Assembly (NCBI RefSeq): GCF_025024155.1
Contig: NW_026251710.1
Coordinates: 496,001-560,000, forward strand
Reading direction: 5' to 3'
Length of the DNA: 64,000 bases
From: Gamsiella multidivaricata
Lineage: Eukaryota > Mortierellomycota > Mortierellomycetes > Mortierellales > Mortierellaceae
The notes beneath the pieces are model-generated. The model had not been told where the DNA came from. It worked only from the letters and a program-made list of their open reading frames with translations, and made no database searches. The translations under genes were made by a program, and so were the position numbers. The first letter of the stretch is position 1. Every line of letters begins with the position of its first letter. Shown piece after piece: positions 43,132 to 55,390 of this stretch.

Positions 43132-44986
43132 GTCAAATTTGCATCGGCATCGTGTCGAATCCATAGTCTCTCAATCAACACACCTTCTGGTGTCCTGTCC
43201 AATTGTTGTAAAGACGCTCCAGCTTGATCTCGAACCCCTTGGCGATCCGCGTAGCTTCCTGGGTCGCATATGTCTGCGCACACGGTGCATTGGCCGACAA
43301 GAAGCACAGCTGTTGTCGGAATCGGACCGCCTGCTCCTGAAAATTGTTGTCGAGCATCCATTGGTAGATCGCACCGTATTCCCTCCCAAGCTCGAAACCG
43401 ACGTAGAACGGTGGTCCGTTGAACACTTCCTCGAGCAGTGTGTCCATGATGTACTTCTCCAAGAACATGTTGAGGATATACGGTTGAGTGTTCCCAAACT
43501 TGTACTTCTTCTTCACTAGCATCTGGGCCTCCTCCGTATTCAGGTTCACGGCACGATCGCCGGAAGATGACTTTGTGAGCTGCAGAATCGCAGCCTGGAG
43601 CATCCAGACCCGCTTCTCGATCGTCGAGTGATCGTCGTCCGTGGCTCGAATCTGGCGAACGTCGTTGAGGTACTGGGATCGCAGGTCGTCCATCTCCTTA
43701 TCGCGCTTATGAACAAGCTCCTGAAGCACCAGACGGTCCTGTGTCACCTGGGTCAAGGACGTGTGCAGCTCCCGGTTCTCTTGCGATTTTTGCGTGAGCG
43801 TCTGTCGAAGCTGGTTGATCTTGGCCTGTGAGGTCTCTTGCGACTTTTTCCAGCTCATGACCTCGTCCTGCAACTTTCGTACGTCGGCTGGGAGTAGCAA
43901 TTCGCCAGAGTTGTTGTTGCTGTTATTGATGCTGTTGGTGCTATTGTTGCTGTTATTGCTATTGTTGCTGTTCAGGTTGCCTGCAGCATTGCTGCTGTTG
44001 TTCATGTTCATATTCATACTGTTCATGCTATTGTTCATGTTGTTGCTATTGTTGATATTACCATTGCTGCTGCTGTTGTCCATGCCATTGTGATAGTTAT
44101 TGTTGCCAAGACCCGACAGGTTTAGGGTTGCGCTCGTCAACGCGTTCATGCTATTGTTGTTGACATCATATCCGCCAGCGTTGTTCATGTCGTATCCCCC
44201 TGGATTGAGATTATTGTAGCTGTTGCTATTATTGTTCTGTCCATAATAGCCTTCCTGTCCATTTCCTGCGCCCATACCATCACCCTGCTGATGCTGGTGC
44301 TGCGGTTGCAGGTGTTGTTGATGATCGTTCTCCACGCCGTATCCTCCGTCATAACCGCCGTTCTCCATCCCCCCGCTATATCCTTGGTTGTACGAATCGT
44401 TCTGCTGCTGCTGTTGCTGATAGGGGTACTGAATAGGCTGCGAGGTCAACAAGGAATCGGTGCCATAGGAGCCCTGTGGCATCTGTTGCATTTGCTGCAT
44501 ATGCTGCATGCCTTGGATGCCATTGTTAATGGACAGGCTGTCGCCATCCCGTGATGGTGCATGCAATTGCTGCTGGTAAGGCTGTTGCTGCGGGTATTGT
44601 TGTTGTTGCTGCTGTTGATTTTGCTGCTGTTGCTGAGACATGTAATATTGCTGCTGCTGCTGCAAGGGGTCCATGTTGTTATTTCTTGGGCTGTTGCCAG
44701 AGCCGGGAGGGTTATTGGGATTGACGTTGGAAATGTTGCTGATATTACTACCATTGTTCATGGTCATAGTGAATCCACCCTGTCCTTGCCCTTGTCCCTG
44801 AGCCTGACCCTGAGCCTGACCCTGAGCCTGGGCCTGCCCTTGACCGGGTTGTTGCTGCTGCTGGCCACCTAACTTGAGTGGCACGGCTGTGCCATTGACG
44901 GACGAGCTTCGGTTCGCACGGTTCGGGGAGGTTGGAGGAGGAGGAGGCTGGTCCTCCGGCTTCTTCTTAGCCTTGAACAGATGCAT
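42821..44986 (-). CDS. Q/N-rich, coiled-coil protein with a conserved-looking C-terminal domain, unknown function
   Basis: Exons 43184-44986 and 42821-43045 (minus, 138-bp intron, phase 0) give 675 residues. Residues 1-45 are basic and Pro-rich. About 46-360 is a prion-like domain of Gln, Asn, Gly, Tyr and Ser (QGQAQGQAQ, SNNMNNSMNS, GGYDGGYG). A coiled coil follows (about 364-440; KLQDEVMSWKKSQETSQAK). The remainder is a dense folded domain with Trp/Tyr/Cys, for example MFLEKYIMDTLLEEVFNG, IYQWMLDNNFQEQAVRFRQ and the strand VKVCVMPCFVDTNGAVVG at the end. I do not recognise a named family. Layout suggests an assembly or scaffold protein that could phase-separate. The intron contains an (AAT)n repeat. 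The gene model is good; function unknown. Confidence 0.75.
43097..43129. repeat. (AAT)n microsatellite within an intron
   Basis: Eleven AAT units inside the only intron of the Q/N-rich protein gene. Confidence 0.9.
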
Positions 44987-46281
44987 ATTTTCGTCGATAT
45001 TAATTTCGCACGCCGAGTGAGAGGGTTAAGTAAGGGAGACAAAGGGAAGTGGGGTGTGATAAATTGGGCTGCTGCAGGAATATAGCTTTTTTTTTTTTTT
45101 TTTGTGCTTTGTCGACTGTGGACACGAAGGGGAAGGGGGAGGAAAGGGAAGGTGGGTGGAGTAAGGGCCGTTGGATGAATGGATGGCGATGACAAGAAAG
45201 AGATGATGGAGAGCACAATATGAAAATGAAGGAAAAAAAAAAAAAAAAAAAAACAAGAGCAAGAGCAAGAGCTATCTAATAGTTAGTGGAGTTGAAAACG
45301 AGGGCGAATAGCCAGGATAGGATGAAAAAAAAAAGGTACACCACAATCGGGTAAAAATAAAAGAGTTCGCGTGCTGACAACGATGGACCTGCACCGCCTT
45401 CGATATACTTTTTCTTCTTCGTCCCTTTGATTGCCAAATGTATCCGCGAACTGCTATCTCATTTCATTTTCTTCATATTGTGGGGTACAGCCCAAGAAAA
45501 AAAAATCAGGTTAACCTTCAATTGAGGCAAGAGAGAAAGTGGGGGCGCGAGCGTGAGTGAAAAAGAGCATTGAGCGAGACTGAGCCAGAAACGAGGTTCC
45601 GAAGGAGACCATCCCGAACACATTCGTCCCTTAGTAAGGAAAGGAATGCCTTGAGCAAGGACAAAAGGAGTCCATGACAGAAAACATCAAAAGAAGCGCG
45701 TCCGTTCCTGGACTTGACGCGACGTATCACCGCCTTGTGGCCCAAGAAAACCATGGATCGATTATTTTTTATAACTCAATCCACTGTTTATCCTCCCTCG
45801 TCTTGCCTCATCCTGCCTTATCTCGCTTGTCCTGCCATGTCTTGTGTGGACTACTGCGCTGTGTAACGGATATTCGGTTCTGTCCCTCTGTACTCCCTCT
45901 GCGCGGTAAACCCCTGTTTTGTGTCCACTGCCTGTCTCTGTGCTCTGTTTTTCTGAATATCAATGGCGGTGCAAGGGCGTATCGTTCATGTGAGAATCCT
46001 GTTCGTTTTGGCTTTTCCTATTTTCGAACCTTTTTTTCTTCTTTAGCTTGACTTTGGTCCAGAATCCATGGTCTAAGGCTCAATAGCACTTTCTAGCATT
46101 CGTTTGGAATAATGTACACGATAGATGTTTAATGGAGACAGGAAGAAGAAGAACAAGACGAGAACAAGGAACAGGATCTAGCAAACAAATAAAAAGGCGT
46201 GGTTTGTTCTACAAGAAAATTAAAATAACAAAGGACAGATGTCTAATGTATGAACGTGGGTGTTCATGCCGAGCTATTGCT
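44987..46281. other. Intergenic promoter / 3' flank
   Basis: Upstream of the Q/N-rich gene and downstream of the PPR gene. It includes T and A tracts (45089-45105, 45233-45253) and an imperfect CCTGCCTCATCTTG-like repeat (about 45785-45845). Short open frames show no known domain. Confidence 0.5.
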
Positions 46282-49200
46282 TTAGAGAGGCCAGCTCCGT
46301 CCAGAGAGTTCCCGCTCCTGCTCCCTCTCCATCTCCATCATCTCCTCCCATTTGAGCTCGTTCCTCCAGTCCAAGGTCGTCATTCCCACATCTGTCCCCG
46401 TCAGCCCTCCAAGTCTCTTGAGCAATTCCAGGTGATCGAGATTCCACCCTGCCTCCTCTTCCTCGTCACTGTCTCTCTCGTGGTCGAGGCTCGATCTGGG
46501 TCTCAATTGAGGGTTCTGCTCAGTCAACGATGCAAGCCCCTGCAGTAGCTTCTCCTTCTGTTGCTTCTGCCGTGCGACTCTGTTTCTGTACAGTTCCAGC
46601 GCTCGTGCATAGTCTCCATGTCCTTGCTCTGGTTTCAGTTCCGGGCCGAATCCTGCCAAAATCAGCTGCTCCGTCATCTCGTTCGGTTCTACAAAGCCAA
46701 CAACAGGCTCAACAGTATCCTGAGGCCGCCGCAGAGATCGGCGCGCTTGTCTAGTTGGAACGATAGCATCGCTTTCAATATCCTCGTCCGGCATATCATC
46801 GTCAATGACCACATCCAGGATCTCACGATCGTATGTCTCAATCATCTCGCGTGTCTTGGACTTGGCAGATCTGGCTTGTGCCGGAGATTCCAATTTCGCT
46901 CGAGCGGACGAGGGTGGAGTCCACTTGCCAGTCATCCGATCCAGGCACCACAGGGCCTTGATCGACTGCCCTCGTATCACATAACCACGAATCAGCAAGT
47001 TCCAGGTATCGACATTGGGCGTAATTCCTCCCTTCTGCATCCTGTTGACAAGCGTCTCGGCGGCAGGCATGGTTACGTGTAGCACTGTGTGCTCCAAAAT
47101 GTGGTTGTAAGTAACCACGTCGGGTTTGATCTTATGTGAGGCCAGCCATTGGATCATGTGCTCGGATTCGTGCTCCAGGCCTAGGGCCATGTATCCGCCA
47201 ATCATCCTGTTCACCAAATCCAGCGTCCGCTGCTCCTCCGGGACCTTCTCGAACCAGTAACGGGCCTTGCGCATTTGGCCCACGCTCTCCTGTCGAAGAC
47301 GGAATTCGTGGTTGAGACTTTCGCTACTAGGGACTGAGGACGATGTCGGCGCCCTTGAGTCAGAAGGCGCAAGCGTCCTCGAAGTTCCTGAACGCGATTG
47401 CGATTGAGCAATGGCTTGCATAGCAGATGATGAAACCTTATTCCGCTGACTTTGGTCGATCCAACCCTGAATCAGGGTCGAAAATGGTATCTTGCTGATA
47501 GGCACGTTCGGATTCGATACGAGCTCGGACACGAATTGGTCTGCTTGTGCTAATCGGTCCTGTTCTGTCCATCGCGCACAAAGAGCATCCAAAATTCCAG
47601 AAGAAGATGAGGTTGGCGAAGTCGGTGTGGCAAACGATTCCTCCTCCACAGGACGGGGTTCTTGTCGGCCAAATAGGAGGTTCCGCAGCTCCTTGGTCGA
47701 TGGGCTTTGATCCACGTGCCCAGGAAATGCCTCCTCCATCCTGACCATACATTCTTGCAGTGATCCTAATGCGCCTCGCGAGGCATAACCCTCGTATAGA
47801 ACGTCGAAAGTCTGCAGATTGGGCGTGATGTTCGACTGTATCATTCTTTGAACCATATCTTCGGCATCCTGCATTTCTCCGTGCAAGGTCGACCACCTAA
47901 GCATCAAGTTGATGGTGTCAAGCTTAGGCTGAGCCCCCCGTTGCGAGCCGGCCCAAAGTACTGCCTCTGCTTCTTTTGGTTGACGCGTCTGAAGATATCC
48001 CGAGACCATGTGGTGCATCAAATCCTCCAGTATAGGTTCGTCCTGCCATGACCCGCCTGACGACACTAATTGGTCAAACCAGTTTCGTGCTCTAGCCATC
48101 TCCTGCTGATCTGTAAGCGCTTTAATGACTTGGACAGCCTCCGCATCGGTTCTCAGGCGGCCAAGATCCGAAACCTGCTGTAGTGCCTCCTCCAGTTGCT
48201 CATACTTGCGGCTTTGAATCCATGCTATGCATCGCTGGCTCCACCCTGGCCTCTTTACAAACTCAAGATTGTCCATTCCAAATTCGTCCTCCATTTCCTG
48301 TGTCTTGTTGACTTCGCAGATCGCAGGTGGACCGCAGTCTCCTTTGCGCAGGGTGCCTATGTCATAGAAACCATCCAACAAAATTCGGCCCAATGCCCTG
48401 TCTGTCTCAAGTCCCGAGGCGCCAATCCGACCGAGACAACTCAAGGCCTTATCCTTCTGTCCTGTAGCAATATATCCGCGAATCAATGCCTTGTAGGTGA
48501 AAAGGTTCAAAAAAATGCCGCGCTCGATCATGTCCCGCACCAATTCTTCTGCCACCTCCATGCCTATGTTCTTGGCCGCATGTTCCACGATCGGGTTGAA
48601 AACAATAGCCGTTGGCTTGACTCCACATCTTGCCATAATCCGAATGACCTCCTGTGCCTTATGTTGCAGACCCATCCTGAGGTATCCGGCCACCATGCTA
48701 CTCGTCAGCAAATCTGTCATCTCGTGCTTAGGGATTCGATCAAACCAGTATCTGGCCCGTTCCATCTCTCCGCACTCGGCCAGTGCCTCAATCACCAGGC
48801 AAAGAGGTGCTGAGTTGGGTGACATGGGTGACCGATGCTTTAGACGTGCAGGATCCTGTGCTGATTCCGACATGTCTACGAAGTAATATGGCTTTTCCTC
48901 CAGTTGATAGTCGTGCGAGATCTCAGGCCTCATAAAGACCTGCGCAGCCAATGCCTCCGCACGATCCAAGTCTCCTTGCTCAATCCAGCCACGACAAATT
49001 CCACGCCATGCATATCCAGTTGGTTTGATCCCCAGTTTCTGCATTGCGTGAATAGCAACTCGAGCTCGTCGGTATTGCTTCAGCCAGATCAACCCTCGTA
49101 TCATCTGAGTCCATATCCTCGCCCTGGGCAGTTCCATATACACTAATGTCGAAGGTGAGGCTTTCAGCTGCCGAGCTGACTCTTTCAAAAAATTCCTGAA

Positions 49201-50197
49201 CTGACGGATAACCGCGCGGAGAGTTGTTGCAGATGGATATGCGGTTCTTGTAGCGCCCAACAGAAAGCTCGAGTAGTCTAGCGCCGTCTTGTTGGGTAAA
49301 GCCTTGAGTTCCTGCTCTGCCAGAATGGGGAATCTCTTAGCAAGGTAATACAAAGGCTGGGATCCAAGAACAGCTGGCAGTGGCGGGAATACCAGTTGAG
49401 ATGTGGCAGTCGTCGATACGTTGCCGATTGACGAAGGAGAAGGTTTTGTTGATGGTAAAGTCGTGTTGAATTTGGACGCTTCTAGAGTAACTGGCAGAGG
49501 TAGCGGTCCATAAAGGTGTTTTGATTTCGATTTCTTTAGAGGCAGTATTGGTGTCTGTGGAAATTGCCACGGTGACAGCTCAGATGATGCTCTTGTTGGT
49601 GTAGACTCCAAAGACGCATTCCTTGCGACCGTTGACTCTGTTGACGAAATCTGCTTTAAGGTCGCTGAGGTAAAAAGTTTTTGCTGAGAAGATCGGCCGG
49701 TAGGCATTGACGGGTGCATAGATGGTTTTGAATGATGCCGCGGAAATTGTGTGATATGCGCTGAGGTATCCAGGCGTAGTAGCGGGGTGATTATGGAGGT
49801 GGAATATGGTCGTGCTGAAGACGACCTCAGATTAGCCGCTGTCCATGATCCCAACGTCCTTCTAAGGCAGTGTGATAGCGACGCGATCCTGATCCTGCCT
49901 GTGGGAATCGTGCACTTGAAATAAGGCGCGCTATGCATCTCTGCCGCTGGAAATGCTGCTGAAGCTCTATTTGAAGTCGGTAGCCATCCGCGTTGTACAG
50001 TATGACGTCTAGTATTCGATCCGCTCGATTGGCCGCCTCGAACTATGATCGAAATATATAGAGAGAAAGATCAGGTCGTCTTCTTGGACACACAATAGAT
50101 TTTCTGATATAGTACAGAATATCGAGGACATGCAGGAGAACATACCTCGAGGGTGCAACGGGGGTATACAGCTCTTGGCGATCAGTCTAGAACTCAT
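46282..50197 (-). CDS. Large mitochondrial pentatricopeptide-repeat (PPR) protein
   Basis: Probable organellar RNA-binding protein. Exons 50146-50197 and 46282-50042 (103-bp intron, phase 1) give 1270 residues. The short first exon (MSSRLIAKSCIPPLHPR) and the start of exon 2 form an Arg/Ser-rich presequence; without it the long exon alone would begin at Met-53. PPR units recur in at least three blocks, for example MQKLGIKPTGYAWRGICRGW, MIERGIFLNLFTYKALIRGY and MQKGGITPNVDTWNLLIRGY. Between them are degenerate repeats of the type GYMALGLEHESEHMIQWL. Linkers are Ser/Pro-rich. The C-terminus is a charged helix (MMEMEREQERELSGRSW). In fungi such proteins act in stability, processing or translation of mitochondrial mRNAs; the target cannot be told from sequence. 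Confidence 0.88.
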
Positions 50198-50885
50198 GAC
50201 CTTTGGACCATCACTCTGCCGCTGGCTTTGAATGGAATAGGCTGAAGCCGATGTGATAGGCTTGAGTGGATTTTAGTACAGCAGAGTGAGTGGAGGTTCC
50301 AGGCAACTGAAGGGGGAATCAGGAGGATGTGCCGGCGAGGATGTAGCAAGAGAGTGAGGAGGGGGGGTGATGAACGACGCTGACTCTGCTCTCGCCGTTC
50401 GTTCCTGATCACTCCTCTTTTAGGCAAAAACAGGCAAACACAAACGATGTGTGGCTTGTTATTCCTAAATCGCGATTTTGATAGGAAACGCGTCGATGGA
50501 GACAGACAGACGCGACTGCACAGCAACGACGACTGCAGTTCGACGTGCGATGCGCTGCGAGTATCGGTCTGCTTGTATGCAGCCTTGGAATAAATGCCCA
50601 AAGATCCAGTTACTGATCTCGGTGGACTAGAGCTGATGATGTGGTCCATAACAAAATAACTAATCGCCTTTTTCTTTTGCTCAAAGTATCCACTTTCTTG
50701 TCTTTACTCTCTTCGTTTCCTTCATTGCCTGCTTGGCTAGAATGTGCAGGGCATAAATACATGGTCTCCAGCACTGGCTATCTGAAAATCAATTCTCCTC
50801 CCCTCACCCTCTATAACCCCTTTCATCGTCTCGCTTTCCTTTTGGCGAACTTGCTTCTTTACCCGCGAAACAAAACGACTACGAC
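50198..50885. promoter_or_regulatory. Divergent promoter region, PPR gene and 114-aa gene
   Basis: About 690 bp between divergent starts. A CATAAATACATG element near 50752-50763 lies about 130 bp before the plus-strand ATG and could serve as its TATA-like element. No other gene seen. Confidence 0.5.
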
Positions 50886-51230
50886 ATGGCTGCCGAGAAC
50901 CATTCCGATATCCTGGAATGGATACAGGAGCAAATCAAGCTGCACGAGTCCGATCAAGACCATACATACCTACATCGGTTCCAGTATATCCATGAGGCCT
51001 TCAAGCGACTACAAAAGTTCCTTGACGAGAATACCGCGGAAGAGGCACCTGATGAGCGCAAAGAGATTCTGGAGCTGAGGGCTTCTGTGTATAAGGGTCT
51101 CATCGAGATCACCAAGGGTTTCGAAAGAAACTACCCTTGGGATCAAGAGGAGTGGTATGAGATGCGGGAGGTCATTCATGAGACCATGGTCTCCTTTTGC
51201 TTCTGCACAAGATACATGTACCGTTCTTGA
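50886..51230 (+). CDS. Small acidic helical protein, unknown function
   Basis: Single-exon 114-residue protein with no family I recognise. It is almost wholly alpha-helical in composition and rich in Glu, Lys, His and aromatic residues (ILEWIQEQIKLHESDQDHTY, FQYIHEAFKRLQKFLDENTA). Its C-terminus is Cys/Tyr-containing (FCFCTRYMYRS). The ATG sits in an ACGACATGGCTG context after a pyrimidine-rich leader. No signal peptide or membrane helix is visible. Regular codon use and clean start and stop favour a real gene. It lies between the PPR gene and the arsenic cluster with no obvious functional link. Confidence 0.6.
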   Translation: MAAENHSDILEWIQEQIKLHESDQDHTYLHRFQYIHEAFKRLQKFLDENTAEEAPDERKEILELRASVYKGLIEITKGFERNYPWDQEEWYEMREVIHETMVSFCFCTRYMYRS

Positions 51231-51662
51231 GGAACAGATCAGTCTACAATGACGACCTGTCGACGGTAGAATGCTTTGTTGCTTGAAAATGAATAAAAAA
51301 AAAAAGGTTAAATAAATAAAAGAACTAAATCGTCCATGGTAAATCGAACGTTCATTAGGACAGGATTGAAGAGGACTTGAATGATGCTCAATAGCTGAGT
51401 AGCAACGAGTTCTGCTTAAAAGCGATGTATTCACGCTGTGTTTTTGCTCTCGAAGAAAGTGATATGCATTATGTTTTCTGACGACCACAGCTTGTAAAGT
51501 AATAAAATATATAAAAAAAAGTGGTATGTAGAAAATATACTCACACTGTGAATTTGCGAATAAAAGAGCGCTTCTACTTCGCATGGTATACTCAACTCGA
51601 CTGAAAGCACTGACAATGATTGCTATAACCCCTCCCCTCCCTCCTCCTCCTCCTCCTGCTCC
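51231..51662. other. Convergent 3' region
   Basis: AT-rich DNA between convergent stop codons with AATAAA-like motifs near 51290-51320. No gene seen. Confidence 0.6.
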
Positions 51663-53761
51663 TCAGAAAATAACAGCCAGTTCTGCAACAACGACCGACA
51701 ATGCTACAAAGATGACGACGGGCATCACACCCATATTCCATCTCAGGAACCCCCAGAACCCAACGCCCGCGTTCTTGTTCCTCAATACTGAATCCCACAT
51801 CAACCCCGCCAACGAACTGATCAAGGTCGTGCATGCACCCAAGTTGCTTCCTACGATCAGCGCGAACAAGCATCCCTTGACGACCTCCGGGGTCGCTAAA
51901 GGTGAATTGACAAATTCCGGGTGCTGTAGGATGCGAGCAACCAGAATCGTCATGGGCACGTTGTTAAAGATGTTGCACAGCAGGACCGAGATGAAGCCAA
52001 TGGCGTAGGTCGCGGCAATGTAATTCGGAACCAGGTGTGTAGCCCAGGAGGCAAAGATTCCAATCCAACCGGTGTGCGAAAGACCCTCGACCAGGATGAA
52101 CATGCTGAAGGTGAAGGGCAGAATTGCCCAGGGCATACGGATCGCGATTGCATGGAGGAGAGGGAGTCGTCGCTCGAATGCACCTGAGAACTTCTGGATC
52201 GCATTGGGATGGTGCTCCGTGCTGTTGCTGTCGTTAGCAGTAGGCGCGATGACGGCGTGGTCGTTATTGAGCAATCCAGAAACGTTGTTCGACTCTGTTG
52301 TAACCTTTACACTGTCTGAAGAACGCGCTTTCTCCAGTTCCGGCCTACCAGCAGTGTCGGCGATGGCGCTATTTGCTCCTAAATGCGTCGATGATCCATC
52401 ACTGCTCTTATCCGACCCTGTGATGGTTGTCTGGAATACCGGCAATCCTTGCTCTAAACGACTTTCCGTTCCCCCTTCTGCCTTCTTTGAGATAACGTTC
52501 AATTCTTTTGCACCACCATCCTCCAGGGTCAGAGTCATTGTGTGGAGTCCCTTGAACTTTCCCTGCCAGTCGTACCACATATCTCTAGCCAGGGTTAGTA
52601 GGGCAAAAGGCCCCGTAACAATCCAGACGGATACATGTGCAAATGATGTCCCGATCAGACAGATCAGCGAGCATGCCAGAACAGATAGGCCAAAAACTGC
52701 GCCCCAAGGATCGATAAGGCAGGATCGAGGATCGATGTTTGGGGACTGGAGACGGGAAGGAATGTATTGCTCGCCTCGAAAGTTGAGCCGGAGCATGACA
52801 TAACAGGCAGCTATGGACGCAAAGCAGGGAAGGAGCATCCATGCGCTGTATTCGAGGAATGAGATTTTGTAGGCTTGACAGGCGACCACGTTTGTCAAGT
52901 TTCCGATATACAGGGCCATGGAGGCTACGAAATCGACAACATACGTTCGTATCCTGGGTTAGAATATGGTTCTAATAGAGAAACAACATACATAGCGTTA
53001 TCGAGCGTGCATCTTTACCGATATTGGCGGTTTGAATCTCGGCCATGAGAAAGGCTACCGGAGTGACAAGATTGACAGCATGGGAATAGTAGACGAGGAA
53101 GGGCGTCATAGTCAGGACGACGACATCGTTACTGGTAAGGCCTGCCATCACTGTCGAGAGCAGGAAGAAGGAGAGGAAGATCCGTTGGCCGCCGCCACCT
53201 CCACGCTTTGAGATCCAGAAGGCGGCGTACTGGAACACGCCGGTCATGTCCAGACTGATGCAAATGTATGCCTGAGAAGAAGATTAGGGTTGGAGTCAAA
53301 CGAGGACAAGGAAGACAAGGTAGAAAAAGCATGTCTGTGAGTATAAAGCGTTGCCTGATCAGAAACCAAATGCACTTTGGCGTACTGGGTCAGATCGGAG
53401 GGGATGCATGTATACATACCAGCGAGAAAAAGAGAATCATGACCGCATAAGGCTCCACTCCACTGTCTGGGGCTCCGACAATGCCGTCCCTGACGCTGTC
53501 CCCGCCGATGGACAGGGTCGCCAGGAGGAAGAGTACTCCTATAACGGGTGCGGTCGCAATGTTCAGCTCGATCGAATATGGAAACCTCAAGGTCCTCGAC
53601 TGCTTGTTGGTCTCTTTTAGGTCCTGATCATGCTGAGTCTTCTGTGCTGAGGTGAGTGTGGGGATGGGGAGTGGGAGACGGATGGGATGGATAACGATGA
53701 TAATGACGACCATGAAGGTGATGACCACCAGCCAGCTATGGACGTCTAGCACTGTGGACAT
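51663..53761 (-). CDS. arsB: ArsB/CitM-type ion permease, probable arsenite/antimonite efflux protein
   Basis: Exons 53420-53761, 53019-53271 and 51663-52924 (minus; introns 148 and 94 bp) give 618 residues. It is a polytopic membrane protein of the ion-transporter superfamily with two inverted halves. The first half has the re-entrant motif STVMAGLTSNDVVVLTMTPF and, across a splice, EIQTANIASMALYIGNLTNVV. The second half has NIFNNVPMTILVARIL and GSNLGACTTLISSLAGLMW, the paired signature of ArsB-like carriers. A hydrophilic central loop of about 140 residues is longer than in bacterial ArsB. Arsenite export is inferred from ArsC and ArsH directly beside it; on sequence alone a citrate- or anion-transporter relative is possible. 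It is divergent from ArsC, with 1.18 kb between starts. Confidence 0.8.
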
Positions 53762-54938
53762 GATGAGTGCGAAATTGAGTGAGGAAATGAGAAGGCGTCA
53801 AAGGTAGATCCTGCGCTAGGGCAAGTGATGAAGCTGTGTCAATTTGAGGTGGTTCGTCTTGGAAGCGATGTGAGAGAGGGCGGAAGAGGAAGAGGAGATG
53901 GGTGGGAAGGAGGAAAAAAAGAAGAGGGTTGGGCAAGGGGAGGAGGATCGGGAAGTGGGGGGAGGGGGCAGCCATCGTTTATGTTGATATCGATGTCATC
54001 CAGTGTATGGTTCCATAGGATCTGACCTTGTTTTTTTTTGTGTGTGTAACCTAAAATAAAGCAAAACACGAAGACGAAACTCCGAAGCGTGCTTTAAGGT
54101 ACACTATTTCCTTTTATGGCAATCAATGTACCCCGTCCTCAGCTATACCGGTAGGGTACATCTTTTTTTTTTATTTATTATTACGCCGCTAGATCTGTAA
54201 GAAAAAAAATGGAACACACCTCAGCTCCCTTTCTCCCCCTTACCTTCTTCCTTATCTTCTTGCTCTCCACCACGACCTGGACTCTTTGTCCTCGGTAGCC
54301 TTCATGGTCCTCATTGTTCCGTTCCCCCGTACTTCACTGTACTCAATCCCTAGTCTATAACACCCCCTCTCTTCCTCCCATTCGCTCTCGGAGGCTCTTC
54401 CGAGCAACGCCTTCTGGCAACTCAAACATCAACGTGTACCACCATGATCGGCAAGCGCAAGTGTAGGAGTAAAAGACGAGAAGGAGTTGAGAGGGTTGAC
54501 CACAAGGGTATAAAGAGTCATTGCTAATGTGAGAATCGAGGAGTGTACCACTTCCCGCTGTCCTGCTTCCTCGCATCCGCTACCATTTACAGCCCGAGCT
54601 CGCGAAGCCTATCCAAGGTAATAAAAAAAAGTCCCGCTTCAGTTCAGGGCACGACAATCTTCCCACCATCGTTCCTTTCATATAACCATTGCTAACCTCT
54701 ATATTGCTGCCGGTCCGACCGCTCTAACTCTAGTCCGCTTCTCTATTAGTCCCCTGAGGTTTTTAGTGAACGAAAACCGGTTTTCTCTGTTTTTTTTTTC
54801 TCTACGCCGAGGACAAGGACATACAACGTGTGGTAGGTCCTGCCATTCAAACTCACAAAAAGATTGTTACCAATACACGGAAGGGAACTTTGACCTGACC
54901 CCTTCTCGGATCGAATCAATTACAGCTAGTCTATAGCC
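53762..54938. promoter_or_regulatory. Divergent promoter of the ArsB-like and ArsC genes
   Basis: About 1.2 kb of non-coding DNA. The ArsB side is purine-rich (53860-53970). The ArsC side carries the palindrome at 54772-54785 and a T tract (54792-54800). No coding exon fits the flanking genes. Confidence 0.55.
54772..54785. promoter_or_regulatory. 14-bp perfect palindrome upstream of ArsC
   Basis: GAAAACCGGTTTTC is a perfect inverted repeat about 155 bp before the ArsC ATG and is a candidate dimeric transcription-factor site. It is unlike the yeast Arr1/Yap8 site as I remember it. Role inferred from position only. Confidence 0.4.
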
Positions 54939-55334
54939 ATGACCGACATTATGTTCGCGTGTGTGCATAATGCAGGACGTTCGCAGATGGCTGCAGCGTT
55001 CTTCAACAAGCACAAGACCCAAGAATCCATCAAAGGACTGTCCGCAGGAACCAACCCAGCGTCTGAGGTCCATGGAGTTGTTCGAGAGATCATGTTGGAG
55101 GTCGGCATTGACCTTTCCAACGTCCAACCCGTCAAGTTGACACCGGAGCTCGCCAGAACCGTCAGCACGATTGTCACGATGGGCTGTGGCGAGACTTGTC
55201 CCTATGTGCCTGGTGTCAACATTATTGACTGGATAATCGTCGACCCGAAAAACAAATCCGTCAAAGAGGCCCGAGAGATTAGAGACGAGATCGAGAATCG
55301 AATCAAGATGTTTATTGCAGAGAACAACTATTAA
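54939..55334 (+). CDS. arsC: Arsenate reductase, thioredoxin-coupled LMW-PTPase-fold type (ArsC)
   Basis: Reduces arsenate to arsenite in the cytosol. The protein has 131 residues and no intron. The phosphate/arsenate-binding loop is C8-VHNAG-R14-S (CX5R). The two further redox cysteines of the disulphide cascade are in MGCGETCPYVPG (C83 and C87). The late catalytic Asp is in VDPKN (Asp102-Pro103). All residues needed for the thioredoxin-linked mechanism are present, and the length equals that of bacterial enzymes. This family is common in bacteria, whereas yeast uses the unrelated Acr2 (Cdc25/rhodanese fold), so acquisition from bacteria is plausible. It converges on arsH with 56 bp between the stop codons. 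Confidence 0.93.
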   Translation: MTDIMFACVHNAGRSQMAAAFFNKHKTQESIKGLSAGTNPASEVHGVVREIMLEVGIDLSNVQPVKLTPELARTVSTIVTMGCGETCPYVPGVNIIDWIIVDPKNKSVKEAREIRDEIENRIKMFIAENNY

Positions 55335-55390
55335 GGTTGTCCTGGTTGATAAATAAAAAAAAACTCAGCTACAGCTTCCATTATTATTCA

